Assembly: GCF_000161455.1 (NCBI RefSeq)
Contig: NZ_CM000745.1
Span: forward strand, 5,301,661 to 5,312,691
DNA length: 11,031 nt
DNA from: Bacillus pseudomycoides DSM 12442
Lineage (GTDB): Bacteria; Bacillota; Bacilli; Bacillales; Bacillaceae_G
Direction: 5' to 3'
Below are positions 1 to 7,131 of the stretch, one piece after another. Made by a program: the position numbers and the translations under genes. The notes beneath the pieces were generated by a model that was given only the letters and a program-made list of their open reading frames with translations, was not told the origin of the DNA and did no database searches. Numbering within the stretch: the stretch's first letter is position 1; every line of letters begins with the position of its first letter.

Positions 1-46
1 CCCAATGAAATGGGGTATAAAAGGTGTTTTTTATTTCTTATATGAA

Positions 47-1315
47 CTAATAAAATTTCGAGTTATTTTCAACAACCTCCGCTATATGTGGTGGTAATTG
101 TTTGATTTTAGATTGGAGGCGTTTCTGAGCAGCGCGACCTAAATTACGTTTATTTTCGATATAATACGCACATATGGAAATTTCATGATCAAAAAGGTAG
201 TCGTAGACGTGGTAATCTACAAAAAGAATATCTTCTTTTGGGAATGGAATTTCTTTTCCTTGTAATGCATACATCAAGCTTAAATTATTTTTAGCTTTCA
301 GTCGATACATTCTTGCAAGGTGGGACAAAGGTTCCGCTCTACAGGGTCTGTACTCCCAAGCATTCTGAAGATAAGTAGTAGCAAGAGCAAAAAATTGTTC
401 CTCCTGATGGATGAAGGTATCTATTGTAGATTGATCAACTTTTGATTTATTTTTTTCTGACTCTGTAATTAATTGTTCACGTTGGAAAGAAGCCGTATTT
501 GCCAAACGTTCATAACAGAGACCTATTCGTAAGAGGGCATAAAATACTTCTTCCGCCCATCCGCCCGCTTCAACTCTTTTTTTATACCATTTGATTGCTT
601 CATCTAATTCGTTGAGAATGGATAATGTTTGTGCTAAGTAAAACATGTATCTGATTTTTAAATCGGGCGGGGTTGCTTCATCGTGAATTCCTTCTAATAG
701 CAACCGTTTATCTCGTTCAAATTTATCACTCTTACTCCCACCGTCTCCTTGGTCATTGATAATTAGACTATCGAGTTTTTCAACTGTATCAAAGTAAGTA
801 ACTTGATCAGCCTTTAATTTAGAACGATCTAAATCCCAATATTCATGTGTAACTCCAACGGATCGCCATGGCAAAGATGTCTTAAGTAGACGAGAAAGCC
901 AATATTTTATTTGAGGATCATATTGCATAGTCAAATAATGGTCCTTATCTAACTTACATTTATCAAAATGTGGCTTAACTTCTAAGACCATATCAGCATC
1001 GAGTAACAGCAAATAATCTGCCTCTGGATAAGTTTTTTGCGCCAAAGATACAGCTAAGCTTCGATTATATCCAAAATTTTTAAAAGGTTCATGGTGCACA
1101 GTACCAGGTATGTTATTTTCTCTGCACCAGTTTTCAATAATTTCAGGTGTTCCATCAGTCGAACCCGTATCACAAATAGAAACAAAATCAATGATAGATT
1201 TAGTCGGATTTAAACATCTTTCTATAATTTTTGATTCATTTTTTACAATCATACAAAGACATATTTTCTTTTGCGATTTTATGTGTTTTGTTGTTTTTGA
1301 TTTATTTTTAGCCAC
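47..1315 (-). CDS. Family-2 glycosyltransferase with TPR-like C-terminal region
   Basis: This 422-residue protein should transfer a sugar from a nucleotide donor in the cytoplasm. The N-terminal GT-A fold is clear: the strand KICLCMIVKNE (residues 17-27), the nucleotide-binding CDTGSTDGT (48-56) and the metal-binding DxD in LLLLDADMV (102-110, D106 and D108). From about residue 215 the sequence is helical and TPR-like (for example YLAQTLSILNELDEAIKWYKK, split over 226-246, and LLRIGLCYERLA, 261-272). Proteins of this build are common near spore glycoprotein genes in the Bacillus cereus group. The start is a GTG at 1313-1315, preceded by a strong AGGGGGG ribosome site about six bases upstream. 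No signal peptide or membrane segment is seen. It is transcribed away from the rest of the cluster. The donor and acceptor are unknown; a role in exosporium glycan assembly is inferred from context. Confidence 0.88.
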   Translation of the reverse strand: MAKNKSKTTKHIKSQKKICLCMIVKNESKIIERCLNPTKSIIDFVSICDTGSTDGTPEIIENWCRENNIPGTVHHEPFKNFGYNRSLAVSLAQKTYPEADYLLLLDADMVLEVKPHFDKCKLDKDHYLTMQYDPQIKYWLSRLLKTSLPWRSVGVTHEYWDLDRSKLKADQVTYFDTVEKLDSLIINDQGDGGSKSDKFERDKRLLLEGIHDEATPPDLKIRYMFYLAQTLSILNELDEAIKWYKKRVEAGGWAEEVFYALLRIGLCYERLANTASFQREQLITESEKNKSKVDQSTIDTFIHQEEQFFALATTYLQNAWEYRPCRAEPLSHLARMYRLKAKNNLSLMYALQGKEIPFPKEDILFVDYHVYDYLFDHEISICAYYIENKRNLGRAAQKRLQSKIKQLPPHIAEVVENNSKFY

Positions 1316-1331
1316 TATTTTCCCCCCTATT

Positions 1332-1388
1332 TTTGTTCAAAAGGTTTTATTCGTTCAACAACATCTGATTTTATATACTTTGAACAAA
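1332..1388. repeat. Inverted repeat TTTGTTCAAA / TTTGAACAAA
   Basis: A perfect 10-base inverted repeat has arms at 1332-1341 and 1379-1388. A third GTTCAA copy lies between them at 1353-1358. The group sits just upstream of the minus-strand glycosyltransferase start, where an operator would be expected. No regulator is assigned, and in AT-rich DNA part of this could be chance. Confidence 0.35.
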
Positions 1389-1720
1389 TGCTAATAAAGA
1401 GTTATAAGTTCTCTAAAGTATTGCTAGTAACTCTCAATCTTACAAATTCTCCTCATTTTAATCATTCGCCTTGCAATCTAATGGGGCGCTATTGGGTATG
1501 TGCAACTTCATATACGTAATTAATTACAATAGTAAAGCATGTAAGTATTTTGTTTTACTTTATGTGTGAAACCATATTAGGCATGCGCTAGATTTATCAT
1601 ATGCAGTCGGATTTAATTTTGTGAGTCTCTTTAATTCGGCATTGAATAGTTATAAGGCTTACTGTATCAAAAAATATATAGTCAACATAAATTGTAACAA
1701 CATTGATTTTATAGAAATAA

Positions 1721-1740
1721 TCATTCAATTAATTGAATGA
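1721..1740. promoter_or_regulatory. Perfect 20-base palindrome upstream of the epimerase gene
   Basis: TCATTCAATT is followed directly by its exact reverse complement AATTGAATGA, with no spacer. The centre lies about 70 bases before the epimerase start codon. A spacer-less, fully symmetric site of this length fits binding by a dimeric regulator better than it fits an RNA hairpin, and there is no T-run after it. The regulator is unknown. Confidence 0.4.
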
Positions 1741-1800
1741 AATGAATATTTTTAGTTGTCTTATATGTAAGGGAATATAACTTTTTGGGAGGGGAAATAT

Positions 1801-2715
1801 TTGAAAGTTTTAGTCACAGGTGGAGCTGGCTTTATTGGTTCACATATTGTTGAATTCTTATTAGAAAACAATATAGATACAGTGGTTGTTGATAATTTAG
1901 TTACTGGGCATAAGTATAATATTCCATCAAAAGTTGCTTTCTATCATTTTGATATAAGGGATCCCAATATCGATAAAATTTTCATGGTTGAAAAACCTGA
2001 TTTTGTAATACATCAAGCAGCACAAGTATCTGTACAGGAATCTGTAAAACAGCCATTTTACGATTGCAGTGAAAATGTCATGGCTACTGTTAATATTCTT
2101 CAAGCTTGTATAAAGTACAATGTAAAAAAAATTATTTACGCATCAACTGCTGCTGTATACGGTAATCCCCAATACTTACCTATTGATGAGAACCATGATC
2201 TTAATCCTGTATCATTTTATGGTTTATCAAAATTGACCAGTGAAGCATATATTCAATTATTTGCAAAGCTTTATGGTTTAAAATATACAATTCTCAGATA
2301 CTCCAATGTTTATGGTGCAAGGCAGAATACAGATGGAGAGGCTGGTGTCATTTCCATTTTTATGGATCGTTTATTTAAGAATGATAGTCCAATTATATAT
2401 GGTGACGGAAATCAGACACGAGATTTTATCTTTGTTAAAGATGTAGCACATGCTAACTTCTTGGCATTTAGAAATGCTGACAATCAAATATGTAATATTA
2501 GTTCGAATCAACAAATTTCAGTTAATGAACTGCTAGATACAATTTGCAATTTAATGAAAATAGAAAATAAAAGAATATACAAAGAGGAAAGACCAGGGGA
2601 TGTTATCCATAGTTATTTATCAAATGATAAAGCTAGAAAATATTTGAATTGGCACCCGGAATTTTCATTGCTTCAAGGATTAGGGGAGACGATTTCTTTT
2701 TTCCATAAAGAATAA
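1801..2715 (+). CDS. NAD-dependent sugar-nucleotide epimerase (UDP-glucose/UDP-GlcNAc 4-epimerase-like)
   Basis: This 304-residue protein belongs to the extended short-chain dehydrogenase family and probably inverts C4 of a UDP-hexose or UDP-HexNAc. The NAD-binding glycine motif GGAGFIG is at residues 7-13. The catalytic serine/threonine lies in ASTAAVYG (114-121), and the Tyr-x3-Lys pair is Y140 and K144 in YGLSK. The substrate-side segment RYSNVYGARQ (166-175) and GDGNQTRDF (201-209) are typical of this family. It starts with TTG at 1801, set behind a strong GGGAGGGG site. The spore glycan of B. anthracis needs a UDP-GlcNAc 4-epimerase to make GalNAc, encoded elsewhere, so a comparable role here is plausible but unproven. 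A UDP-glucose or UDP-glucuronate epimerase is the alternative; the exact substrate cannot be read from the sequence. Confidence 0.88.
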   Translation: MKVLVTGGAGFIGSHIVEFLLENNIDTVVVDNLVTGHKYNIPSKVAFYHFDIRDPNIDKIFMVEKPDFVIHQAAQVSVQESVKQPFYDCSENVMATVNILQACIKYNVKKIIYASTAAVYGNPQYLPIDENHDLNPVSFYGLSKLTSEAYIQLFAKLYGLKYTILRYSNVYGARQNTDGEAGVISIFMDRLFKNDSPIIYGDGNQTRDFIFVKDVAHANFLAFRNADNQICNISSNQQISVNELLDTICNLMKIENKRIYKEERPGDVIHSYLSNDKARKYLNWHPEFSLLQGLGETISFFHKE

Positions 2716-2851
2716 AATTGAAAATTATCATAGAAGCGTATACTAAGTTTTATCATATTTAATGTAAATACGATTAATAACATACGAAAGGGCGTGGGAA
2801 ACATTTATTAATCTATGGTGTTGATTGGTGGGTTTTGGGAATCCCTGTCCG

Positions 2852-2959
2852 TCATTGACTATCATATTCGTTTACACTGTATTCGGGTACAATGCGAGTC
2901 ACTTTGTTCAACGTGCCTTGTTTAAACGGCACCAGTTCGACAATTACAATATGAGGTCT
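2852..2959 (-). pseudogene. Possible coding remnant, about 35 codons
   Basis: The minus strand is open between two stops and reads RPHIVIVELVPFKQG, then a further stretch ending VNEYDSQ before a TGA. The codon choice looks coding-like, but there is no start codon or ribosome site. The plus strand is also open over the same bases (it ends NYNMRSL just after), so the strand is uncertain. The family is not recognised, and a chance opening is possible. Confidence 0.2.
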
Positions 2960-3307
2960 TTATAAGGAACAAGATGACCCATAATTTCTAATGTTGATAG
3001 GCCGTTTGTATTACGTTATGAAGAATATGGGTGTTAGAAGAAAAGATAAATATTGCCCTAAAGGAAATGATGTTAGGTACAATTACCAAGAAATGAAAAG
3101 GTAGCATACTTTACAACGAAGAACATCTGTATTTTTTTACAGCGCCAAGATCTTCATAAGTTGCATGGAACTATACCTTATGTGTTATTATATAGCATCT
3201 TTCTGAACTTAGTTACTTTGCCTTCTGGAATGAATGAATTCATAATTTTTCTTTTTAAACATATTATGTTTGGTGTCACGCAATTTTATGAAATAAATGG
3301 AAATTTT

Positions 3308-3316
3308 AAAGGGGGT
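3308..3316 (+). promoter_or_regulatory. Ribosome binding site deciding the methyltransferase start
   Basis: AAAGGGGGT lies seven bases before the ATG at 3324. It falls inside the reading frame that opens at an upstream ATG (3297), so that earlier ATG, which lacks a ribosome site of its own, is unlikely to be the start. Confidence 0.7.
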
Positions 3317-3323
3317 GTTTTAT

Positions 3324-3947
3324 ATGAAGGATTTTATTCAAGAGTTCCATAAATATTACTATGATAGCTTAGTATGGTCAAAAAGCACCAAATGGTTAGG
3401 TGTTCCAATTCACAAATGTCCTTTAGATTTATTTTTATATCAGGAAATAATTTATCAAATTAAGCCTGATCTTATTATTGAATGTGGGACATATGATGGA
3501 GGCAGCGCGCTGTTTTTTTCATCGATGCTGGATTTAATCCAAAAAGGGCAAGTTCTTTCTATTGATATAGCACCTCAGTCAAACCTTCCTACTCACCCAC
3601 GATTAACTTATTTACGAGCATCTTCAACATCCTCTGAAGCTATGGGAAAAGTACAAAGCATGATTAATCCGGAAGATGTGGTCATGGTAATTTTGGACTC
3701 CGATCACAGCAAAAATCATGTACTGAATGAATTAAAATTATATAGTGAGGTAGTTACTACAGGAAGCTATTTAGTTGTAGAAGATACGAACATAAATGGT
3801 CATCCTGTATTACCAAATTGGGGACCAGGGCCAATGGAAGCATTAACAGAATTTTTAAAGGAAAATAATCAGTTTGTTATAGATGGGAGTAAACATAAGT
3901 TCTTTGTAACTTTTCACCCTAATGGATTTTTATACAAGGTAAGATGA
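3324..3947 (+). CDS. CmcI-family SAM-dependent methyltransferase, probable sugar O-methyltransferase
   Basis: This 207-residue protein resembles the cephalosporin-hydroxylase-like CmcI family, whose members include rhamnosyl O-methyltransferases. The SAM-binding loop is LIIECGTYDGGSA, with IECGTYDGGS at residues 52-61. The next strand ends in LSIDIAP. The probable metal site is D125 or D127 in ILDSDHS together with E153 and D154 in VVEDTN, matching the Asp-Glu-Asp magnesium site known in CmcI. H128 is a candidate catalytic residue. The length is close to that of short family members, and the protein appears complete. It sits alone between two long gaps, upstream of two glycosyltransferases and the rhamnose operon. 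Methylation of rhamnose in a spore or cell-surface glycan is the best guess, because methyl-rhamnose occurs in exosporium glycans of the B. cereus group. Substrate and position are inference. Confidence 0.85.
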   Translation: MKDFIQEFHKYYYDSLVWSKSTKWLGVPIHKCPLDLFLYQEIIYQIKPDLIIECGTYDGGSALFFSSMLDLIQKGQVLSIDIAPQSNLPTHPRLTYLRASSTSSEAMGKVQSMINPEDVVMVILDSDHSKNHVLNELKLYSEVVTTGSYLVVEDTNINGHPVLPNWGPGPMEALTEFLKENNQFVIDGSKHKFFVTFHPNGFLYKVR

Positions 3948-4338
3948 AAGGTATATTAAAAATAAAATATGTTGTATCATATCCGTGAAAACTATATTTT
4001 TTAGAAATAGATTAGGAGAGTGTAATTAACAATCTTTTATAATCATACCTCTTTTGATACAAAAGAATATAAATAAAATGATTGTTGTTATCGTTAAGTT
4101 TCCTAACACCTCCCTTTTTCATTAACAAAAAAGGGAGGTGTTATATAAACTGAGGTTAGGGTTTTAGCAAGAGAGAAGCTGGAAATCGAAATACAGCTAG
4201 TATATAGGTTGTAGGGTTAAAGTCGGTGAGTATTTTATAATTTATTTTGTATTTCATTACTCAATGTATGGATTTATGAATTTCATGTTTAATTGTCCAG
4301 AGGATAAAATAAATTTAATTTGTTAAGGTGATGATTAA
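3948..4338. other. Gap with a strong hairpin
   Basis: This 391-base AT-rich stretch holds the hairpin at 4104-4143 and a small one at 4050-4066 (TCTTTTG, three-base loop, CAAAAGA). I find no gene; the longest coding-like run after the hairpin is only about 21 codons. The final bases carry AAGGTGATG at 4325-4333, the ribosome site of the next gene. Confidence 0.45.
4104..4143 (+). terminator. Hairpin, probable terminator after the methyltransferase
   Basis: The arms TAACACCTCCCTTTTT and AAAAAGGGAGGTGTTA pair perfectly over 16 bases around an eight-base loop. It begins about 155 bases after the stop codon. No clean T-run follows on the plus strand, so it may be a weak terminator, an mRNA 3' stabiliser, or a trace of a mobile repeat. 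Confidence 0.5.
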
Positions 4339-5670
4339 ATGAATGATAAGAAAATATGTTTCATATCTTGTGTTAACGATTCTATTGAATACAGTATAGC
4401 TTTAAAACATATCAAACAATTAGAAATACCTGAGGGTTATGAAATAGAAATTGTGACCATCGAAGGAGCTCAAAGTATGACGTCCGGCTATAATCAGGGA
4501 ATGAAAAAAAGCGATGCTAAATATAAAGTATATTTACATCAAGACGTTTCAATTATTAATAAAAAATTTATATTTGATATAATTGAACTATTTAGGAAAA
4601 ATGCTAAATTAGGAATGATAGGAGTAATTGGTTCAAAAACAGTACCAAAAGGAGTATGGTGGGAAAGTAATCAACCTTATGGAGTGGTCTATCATACTCC
4701 AGCAGGAAAAGGACAATTGTCTTTAACCGGAAGGTATAATGTAGAAAATGAATATGAAAAGGTAAAAGCGATTGATGGATTAATTATGGCTACGCAATAT
4801 GACCTTTCTTGGAGAGAAGATTTATTTCAAGGATGGCATTTCTATGACATATCTCAATGTTTTGAATTTATTAATCATGGTTATGATATAGGAGTCCCTA
4901 AGCAAGATGCACCGTGGTGCATACATGATTGCGGTATTATCAGTTATGAGGGATTTGAAAAAGAAAGACAAATATTTCTTAAAAATTATCCGGACTTAAT
5001 ACATCATGAATGGAAAAAAAATAATAATGTTTTAAGTGAAATAAATAATTATAATCCTACTGTGATAAGCATGTCAGCATGGGCTGGACATCTGAATTTT
5101 GGATATGATTTAGTAAGATTTATGAAGCCTAAAAAAATTGTTGAATTAGGTACACACTATGGAGCCTCGTTTTATAGTTTCTGTCAGGCTGTGAAAGACG
5201 GAGATTTATCAACTAAATGTTTTGCAGTTGATACTTGGAAAGGTGATCAACATTGTGGTTCTTATGGAGAAGATGTTTATCAAACAGTTAAAGGAGTAGT
5301 CAATAAATTCTATCCTAATATAGCGACCTTAGTTCAGAATACATTTGATGAGGCTTTAGAAATGTTTCAAGATGAAACAGTTGATATTCTTCATATTGAT
5401 GGGTGTCATTCTTATGAAGCAGTTTCACATGATTTTCAAACATGGTTACCTAAAGTAGCGGATAAGGGTATTGTTTTATTTCATGATATTGCTGTGATGG
5501 ATAGGGAATTTGGGGTTTATAAATTGTGGAATACTTTAAAAACCCAATATCCTTCTATTGAATTTAGACATTCATTTGGATTAGGAGTTTTATTTCCAAA
5601 GGGACATAGTGAAATTTTTAAAACTGTCTTAGAGAACAAAGAAATATTACAGCGAAATTATGAAATGTAA
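4339..5670 (+). CDS. Fusion of StrF-like glycosyltransferase and SAM methyltransferase
   Basis: This 443-residue protein joins two enzymes. Residues 1-225 form a GT-A domain of the StrF-like family-2 type: ISCVNDS (9-15), SMTSGYNQGM (46-55), YLHQDV with HQD at 67-69 in the DxD position, WWES (107-110), FYDISQCFEF (168-177) and PWCIHDCG (192-199). Residues 245-430 form a class I methyltransferase of the Methyltransf_24 type: SAM loop VELGTHYGAS (268-277), acidic D298 in AVDTWKGD, HIDGCHSYEAVSHDF (352-366) and LFHDI (380-384). A short linker joins them. The ATG follows AAGGTGATG at good spacing. A single protein could add a sugar and then methylate it, or methylate the acceptor to control chain length. 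The sugar may be rhamnose, given the rfb operon downstream; that is inference. No signal peptide or membrane segment is seen. A terminator follows closely. Confidence 0.88.
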   Translation: MNDKKICFISCVNDSIEYSIALKHIKQLEIPEGYEIEIVTIEGAQSMTSGYNQGMKKSDAKYKVYLHQDVSIINKKFIFDIIELFRKNAKLGMIGVIGSKTVPKGVWWESNQPYGVVYHTPAGKGQLSLTGRYNVENEYEKVKAIDGLIMATQYDLSWREDLFQGWHFYDISQCFEFINHGYDIGVPKQDAPWCIHDCGIISYEGFEKERQIFLKNYPDLIHHEWKKNNNVLSEINNYNPTVISMSAWAGHLNFGYDLVRFMKPKKIVELGTHYGASFYSFCQAVKDGDLSTKCFAVDTWKGDQHCGSYGEDVYQTVKGVVNKFYPNIATLVQNTFDEALEMFQDETVDILHIDGCHSYEAVSHDFQTWLPKVADKGIVLFHDIAVMDREFGVYKLWNTLKTQYPSIEFRHSFGLGVLFPKGHSEIFKTVLENKEILQRNYEM

Positions 5671-5691
5671 AGTAGAATATTTTTAATTACT

Positions 5692-5726
5692 GGGGCTTTC
5701 TTATATCTGATGAGAAAGCCCTTTTC
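5692..5726 (+). terminator. Rho-independent terminator after the fusion gene
   Basis: GGGCTTTCT (5693-5701) and AGAAAGCCC (5713-5721) form a nine-base stem with an 11-base loop, followed by TTTT. It lies 22 bases after the stop codon of the fusion gene, so that gene is probably not co-transcribed with the next glycosyltransferase. Confidence 0.85.
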
Positions 5727-6048
5727 CTATGATAGGTATTCTAAAACTTAGTAAATAGTTATTTTTTACATAACATGATGATGAAAAAACTTTCTTTATT
5801 TTCCGCTTTCAACTAGATTGCTTGTACGAAAGACATATATATGTAGGTAGTAAATATAATGTGTAAGGAAAATAAAAGATAGGAGTTGTTTAAAGGCATT
5901 TGGAGATCCATATGGTTATTCTGACTTAGGATAAGTTAGAGCGTAAAAAGCAGTGTGTAGCAAGTATTTTTCTTTATATAAAAGATGAAATTAAATACTT
6001 GTTTATCAAATGAAGCTAAATGATGGTTAGAACAATAGTCAGATCTAA

Positions 6049-6180
6049 TTTCACAGTAATCAAGGTGTTGAAGTGGTTGAGGAGAATAAAAAAATACTGT
6101 TTCTAAATAATAATGTAGCTGTTACACTCTGTTTACTTTCAAAATTACATGCAGCTTTAAACAGTGATGAAAAGTACTGA
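6049..6180 (+). pseudogene. Unassigned C-terminal coding remnant
   Basis: Directly after an in-frame TAA (6046-6048), 43 codons stay open and end at TGA 6178-6180. The reading begins FHSNQGVEVVEENKKILFL and ends LHAALNSDEKY, with amphipathic, ordinary protein-like composition. There is no start codon or ribosome site. A hairpin overlaps the stop, as expected at the end of a gene. Upstream frames are broken. I do not recognise the family; a chance opening cannot be excluded. Confidence 0.3.
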
Positions 6181-6197
6181 AGCTGTTGCTTCGGTAC
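6174..6197 (+). terminator. Hairpin at the end of the remnant
   Basis: GTACTGAAGC and GCTTCGGTAC pair over ten bases (one G-T pair) around the loop TGTT. It overlaps the TGA of the remnant. The following AAATTATATTTT is a poor T-run, so termination is uncertain. Confidence 0.45.
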
Positions 6198-6253
6198 AAA
6201 TTATATTTTCAACTGGCTCTTAAGCGGTAAATTTAAGGAGAGTGAATTGGATA

Positions 6254-6922
6254 ATGAGTGAAAATACATTTTTATTTGTTACTTGTGTAAATGATGATCA
6301 ACTATATGAAAAATGTAAGAGGCATATACAATGTTTGTACGTTCCAGAAGCGTATACGATAGAATTCTTAGCGGTTCGTAATTCTAAGAGTATGACACAA
6401 GGATATAATCAAGCAATGCTACATGATGCCCAGTATAAAATTTATCTACATCAAGATACATTCATTATTTCCCCCTATTTTTTATTTAACGTATTATCTT
6501 TATTTCAAAATGACTCTTCATTAGGTATGTTTGGAATGATTGGATGTAAAAACATTCCTGAGAGTGGGATATGGTGGGAGGGAAAAGAGACGGTTGGGAA
6601 AGTTATTGAGGAGAGAAGGGGAGCTTTTCGCACTCTTACGTTTGATCAGTACGGGCATCGTATACCTTATATGCCCGTGCAAGCGGTAGATGGTCTGTTA
6701 ATGGTTACACAATATGATTTACCTTGGCGGGAAGACTTGTTTACGGGCTACCACTTTTATGATATTTCGCAGTGTTTAGAGTTTATTAAGAAAGGATATA
6801 AAGTAGGGGTAGCAAGTCAATTAGAACCATGGTGTATACATTATTGCGGGGATGACTTTGATGCGCTTTCATATGAAGCGTATAGAAAGGTATTTATACA
6901 AGAGTATATGCCTTTTTTATAA
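6254..6922 (+). CDS. StrF-like family-2 glycosyltransferase (paralogue of the fusion's N-terminal domain)
   Basis: This 222-residue protein matches the glycosyltransferase half of the upstream fusion motif by motif: VTCVNDD, SMTQGYNQAM, YLHQDT (HQD at residues 66-68), GIWWEG, AVDGLLMVTQYDL, HFYDISQCLEF and PWCIHYCG. It ends where the fusion's linker begins, so it is a complete GT-A domain without a methyltransferase. Two starts are possible. The GTG at 6242 lies only one base after AAGGAG, which is too close. The ATG at 6254 has a rather long 13-base gap but aligns with the paralogue's first residue, so I chose it. It probably adds another sugar to the same glycan. No terminator is seen before the rfb operon. 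A short coding-like fragment follows at 7038. Donor and acceptor are unknown. Confidence 0.83.
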   Translation: MSENTFLFVTCVNDDQLYEKCKRHIQCLYVPEAYTIEFLAVRNSKSMTQGYNQAMLHDAQYKIYLHQDTFIISPYFLFNVLSLFQNDSSLGMFGMIGCKNIPESGIWWEGKETVGKVIEERRGAFRTLTFDQYGHRIPYMPVQAVDGLLMVTQYDLPWREDLFTGYHFYDISQCLEFIKKGYKVGVASQLEPWCIHYCGDDFDALSYEAYRKVFIQEYMPFL

Positions 6923-7037
6923 AACCATAGATAGCAAGAGCTTAAGTGTAAGTGTGCCAATATTTCAGATGGTAAACAGGAGAGTGTATAAGTTCTTGTT
7001 GTTTAGTAGTCCCTTAACAGAAAGTAATCAACTTTAA

Positions 7038-7115
7038 AGCAAGGAATTAGATAAAGAGGAATATAGAAAAGCATTATGCACATATATAGGGTATGCAGAG
7101 AGTTTACAAGGTTAA
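7038..7115 (+). pseudogene. Short C-terminal coding-like remnant
   Basis: Between TAA (7035-7037) and TAA (7113-7115) the frame reads SKELDKEEYRKALCTY and ends YAESLQG. It looks like a charged C-terminal helix and has no start codon. The same frame is open upstream of the TAA, so one nonsense change may separate the two parts. The family is not recognised. Confidence 0.22.
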
Positions 7116-7131
7116 ATTGATAATGTATGAA
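7103..7131 (+). promoter_or_regulatory. Candidate sigma-A-like promoter for the rfb operon
   Basis: TTTACA (7103-7108) and TATGAA (7126-7131) are 17 bases apart and would start transcription about 50 bases before rfbA. The -35 box is good and the -10 box is weak. In AT-rich DNA such matches arise by chance, and a sporulation sigma factor could act instead. Confidence 0.3.

Larger units (their letters stand above)
1316..1800. other. Divergent intergenic region with two inverted repeats
   Basis: This 485-base AT-rich region separates the divergent glycosyltransferase and epimerase genes and must hold the promoters for both. It contains the GTTCAA inverted-repeat cluster (1332-1388) and a perfect 20-base palindrome (1721-1740), listed separately. 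I could not place a convincing sigma-A, sigma-E or sigma-K promoter on either strand, and found no coding sequence. Confidence 0.5.
2716..3323. other. Long gap with degenerate, unassigned sequence
   Basis: About 600 bases hold no complete gene. The part around 2800-2960 is less AT-rich than its surroundings and has coding-like runs on both strands (see 2852-2959). Stop codons interrupt all frames elsewhere. It could be the worn remains of a lost gene or mobile element, but I recognise no family. No clear terminator follows the epimerase. The last bases carry the ribosome site of the methyltransferase gene. Confidence 0.4.
5671..6253. other. Long gap with a terminator and a gene remnant
   Basis: About 580 bases separate the two StrF-like genes. 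They hold the terminator at 5692-5726, a coding-like fragment at 6049-6180 and a hairpin at 6174-6197. Between 5730 and 6040 the sequence is AT-rich and all frames are broken. It looks like the site of a lost gene. The AAGGAG at 6235-6240 belongs to the next gene. Confidence 0.45.

Noticed and set aside
1..46. Possible terminator after the left-hand glycosyltransferase
   Set aside because: CCCA and TGGG at 1-14 give only a four-base stem, and the window edge cuts off the rest.
1110..1394. Plus-strand open frame of 94 codons
   Set aside because: It runs antisense through the start of the glycosyltransferase gene, has Phe/Ile-rich content typical of a reverse reading, and has no recognisable domain.
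2980..3130. Fragment with a faint resemblance to IS3-type transposase (MKNMGVRRKDKYCPKG)
   Set aside because: The match is a short basic stretch only; no DDE residues, no terminal inverted repeats and stop codons follow, so I cannot support a mobile element.
3297..3323. Upstream ATG giving nine extra residues to the methyltransferase
   Set aside because: The ribosome site AAAGGGGGT lies inside this extension and points to the ATG at 3324.
3161..3352. Plus-strand open frame of 63 codons
   Set aside because: It lacks a ribosome site and overlaps the start of the well-supported methyltransferase gene in another frame.
6242..6253. GTG start for the second StrF-like gene
   Set aside because: It lies one base from AAGGAG, too close for initiation, and the ATG at 6254 aligns with the paralogue's start.
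6852..7037. Plus-strand open frame of 61 codons
   Set aside because: Its first part is an out-of-frame reading of the glycosyltransferase and it has no ribosome site. Only the later frame (7038-7115) is kept as a weak remnant.
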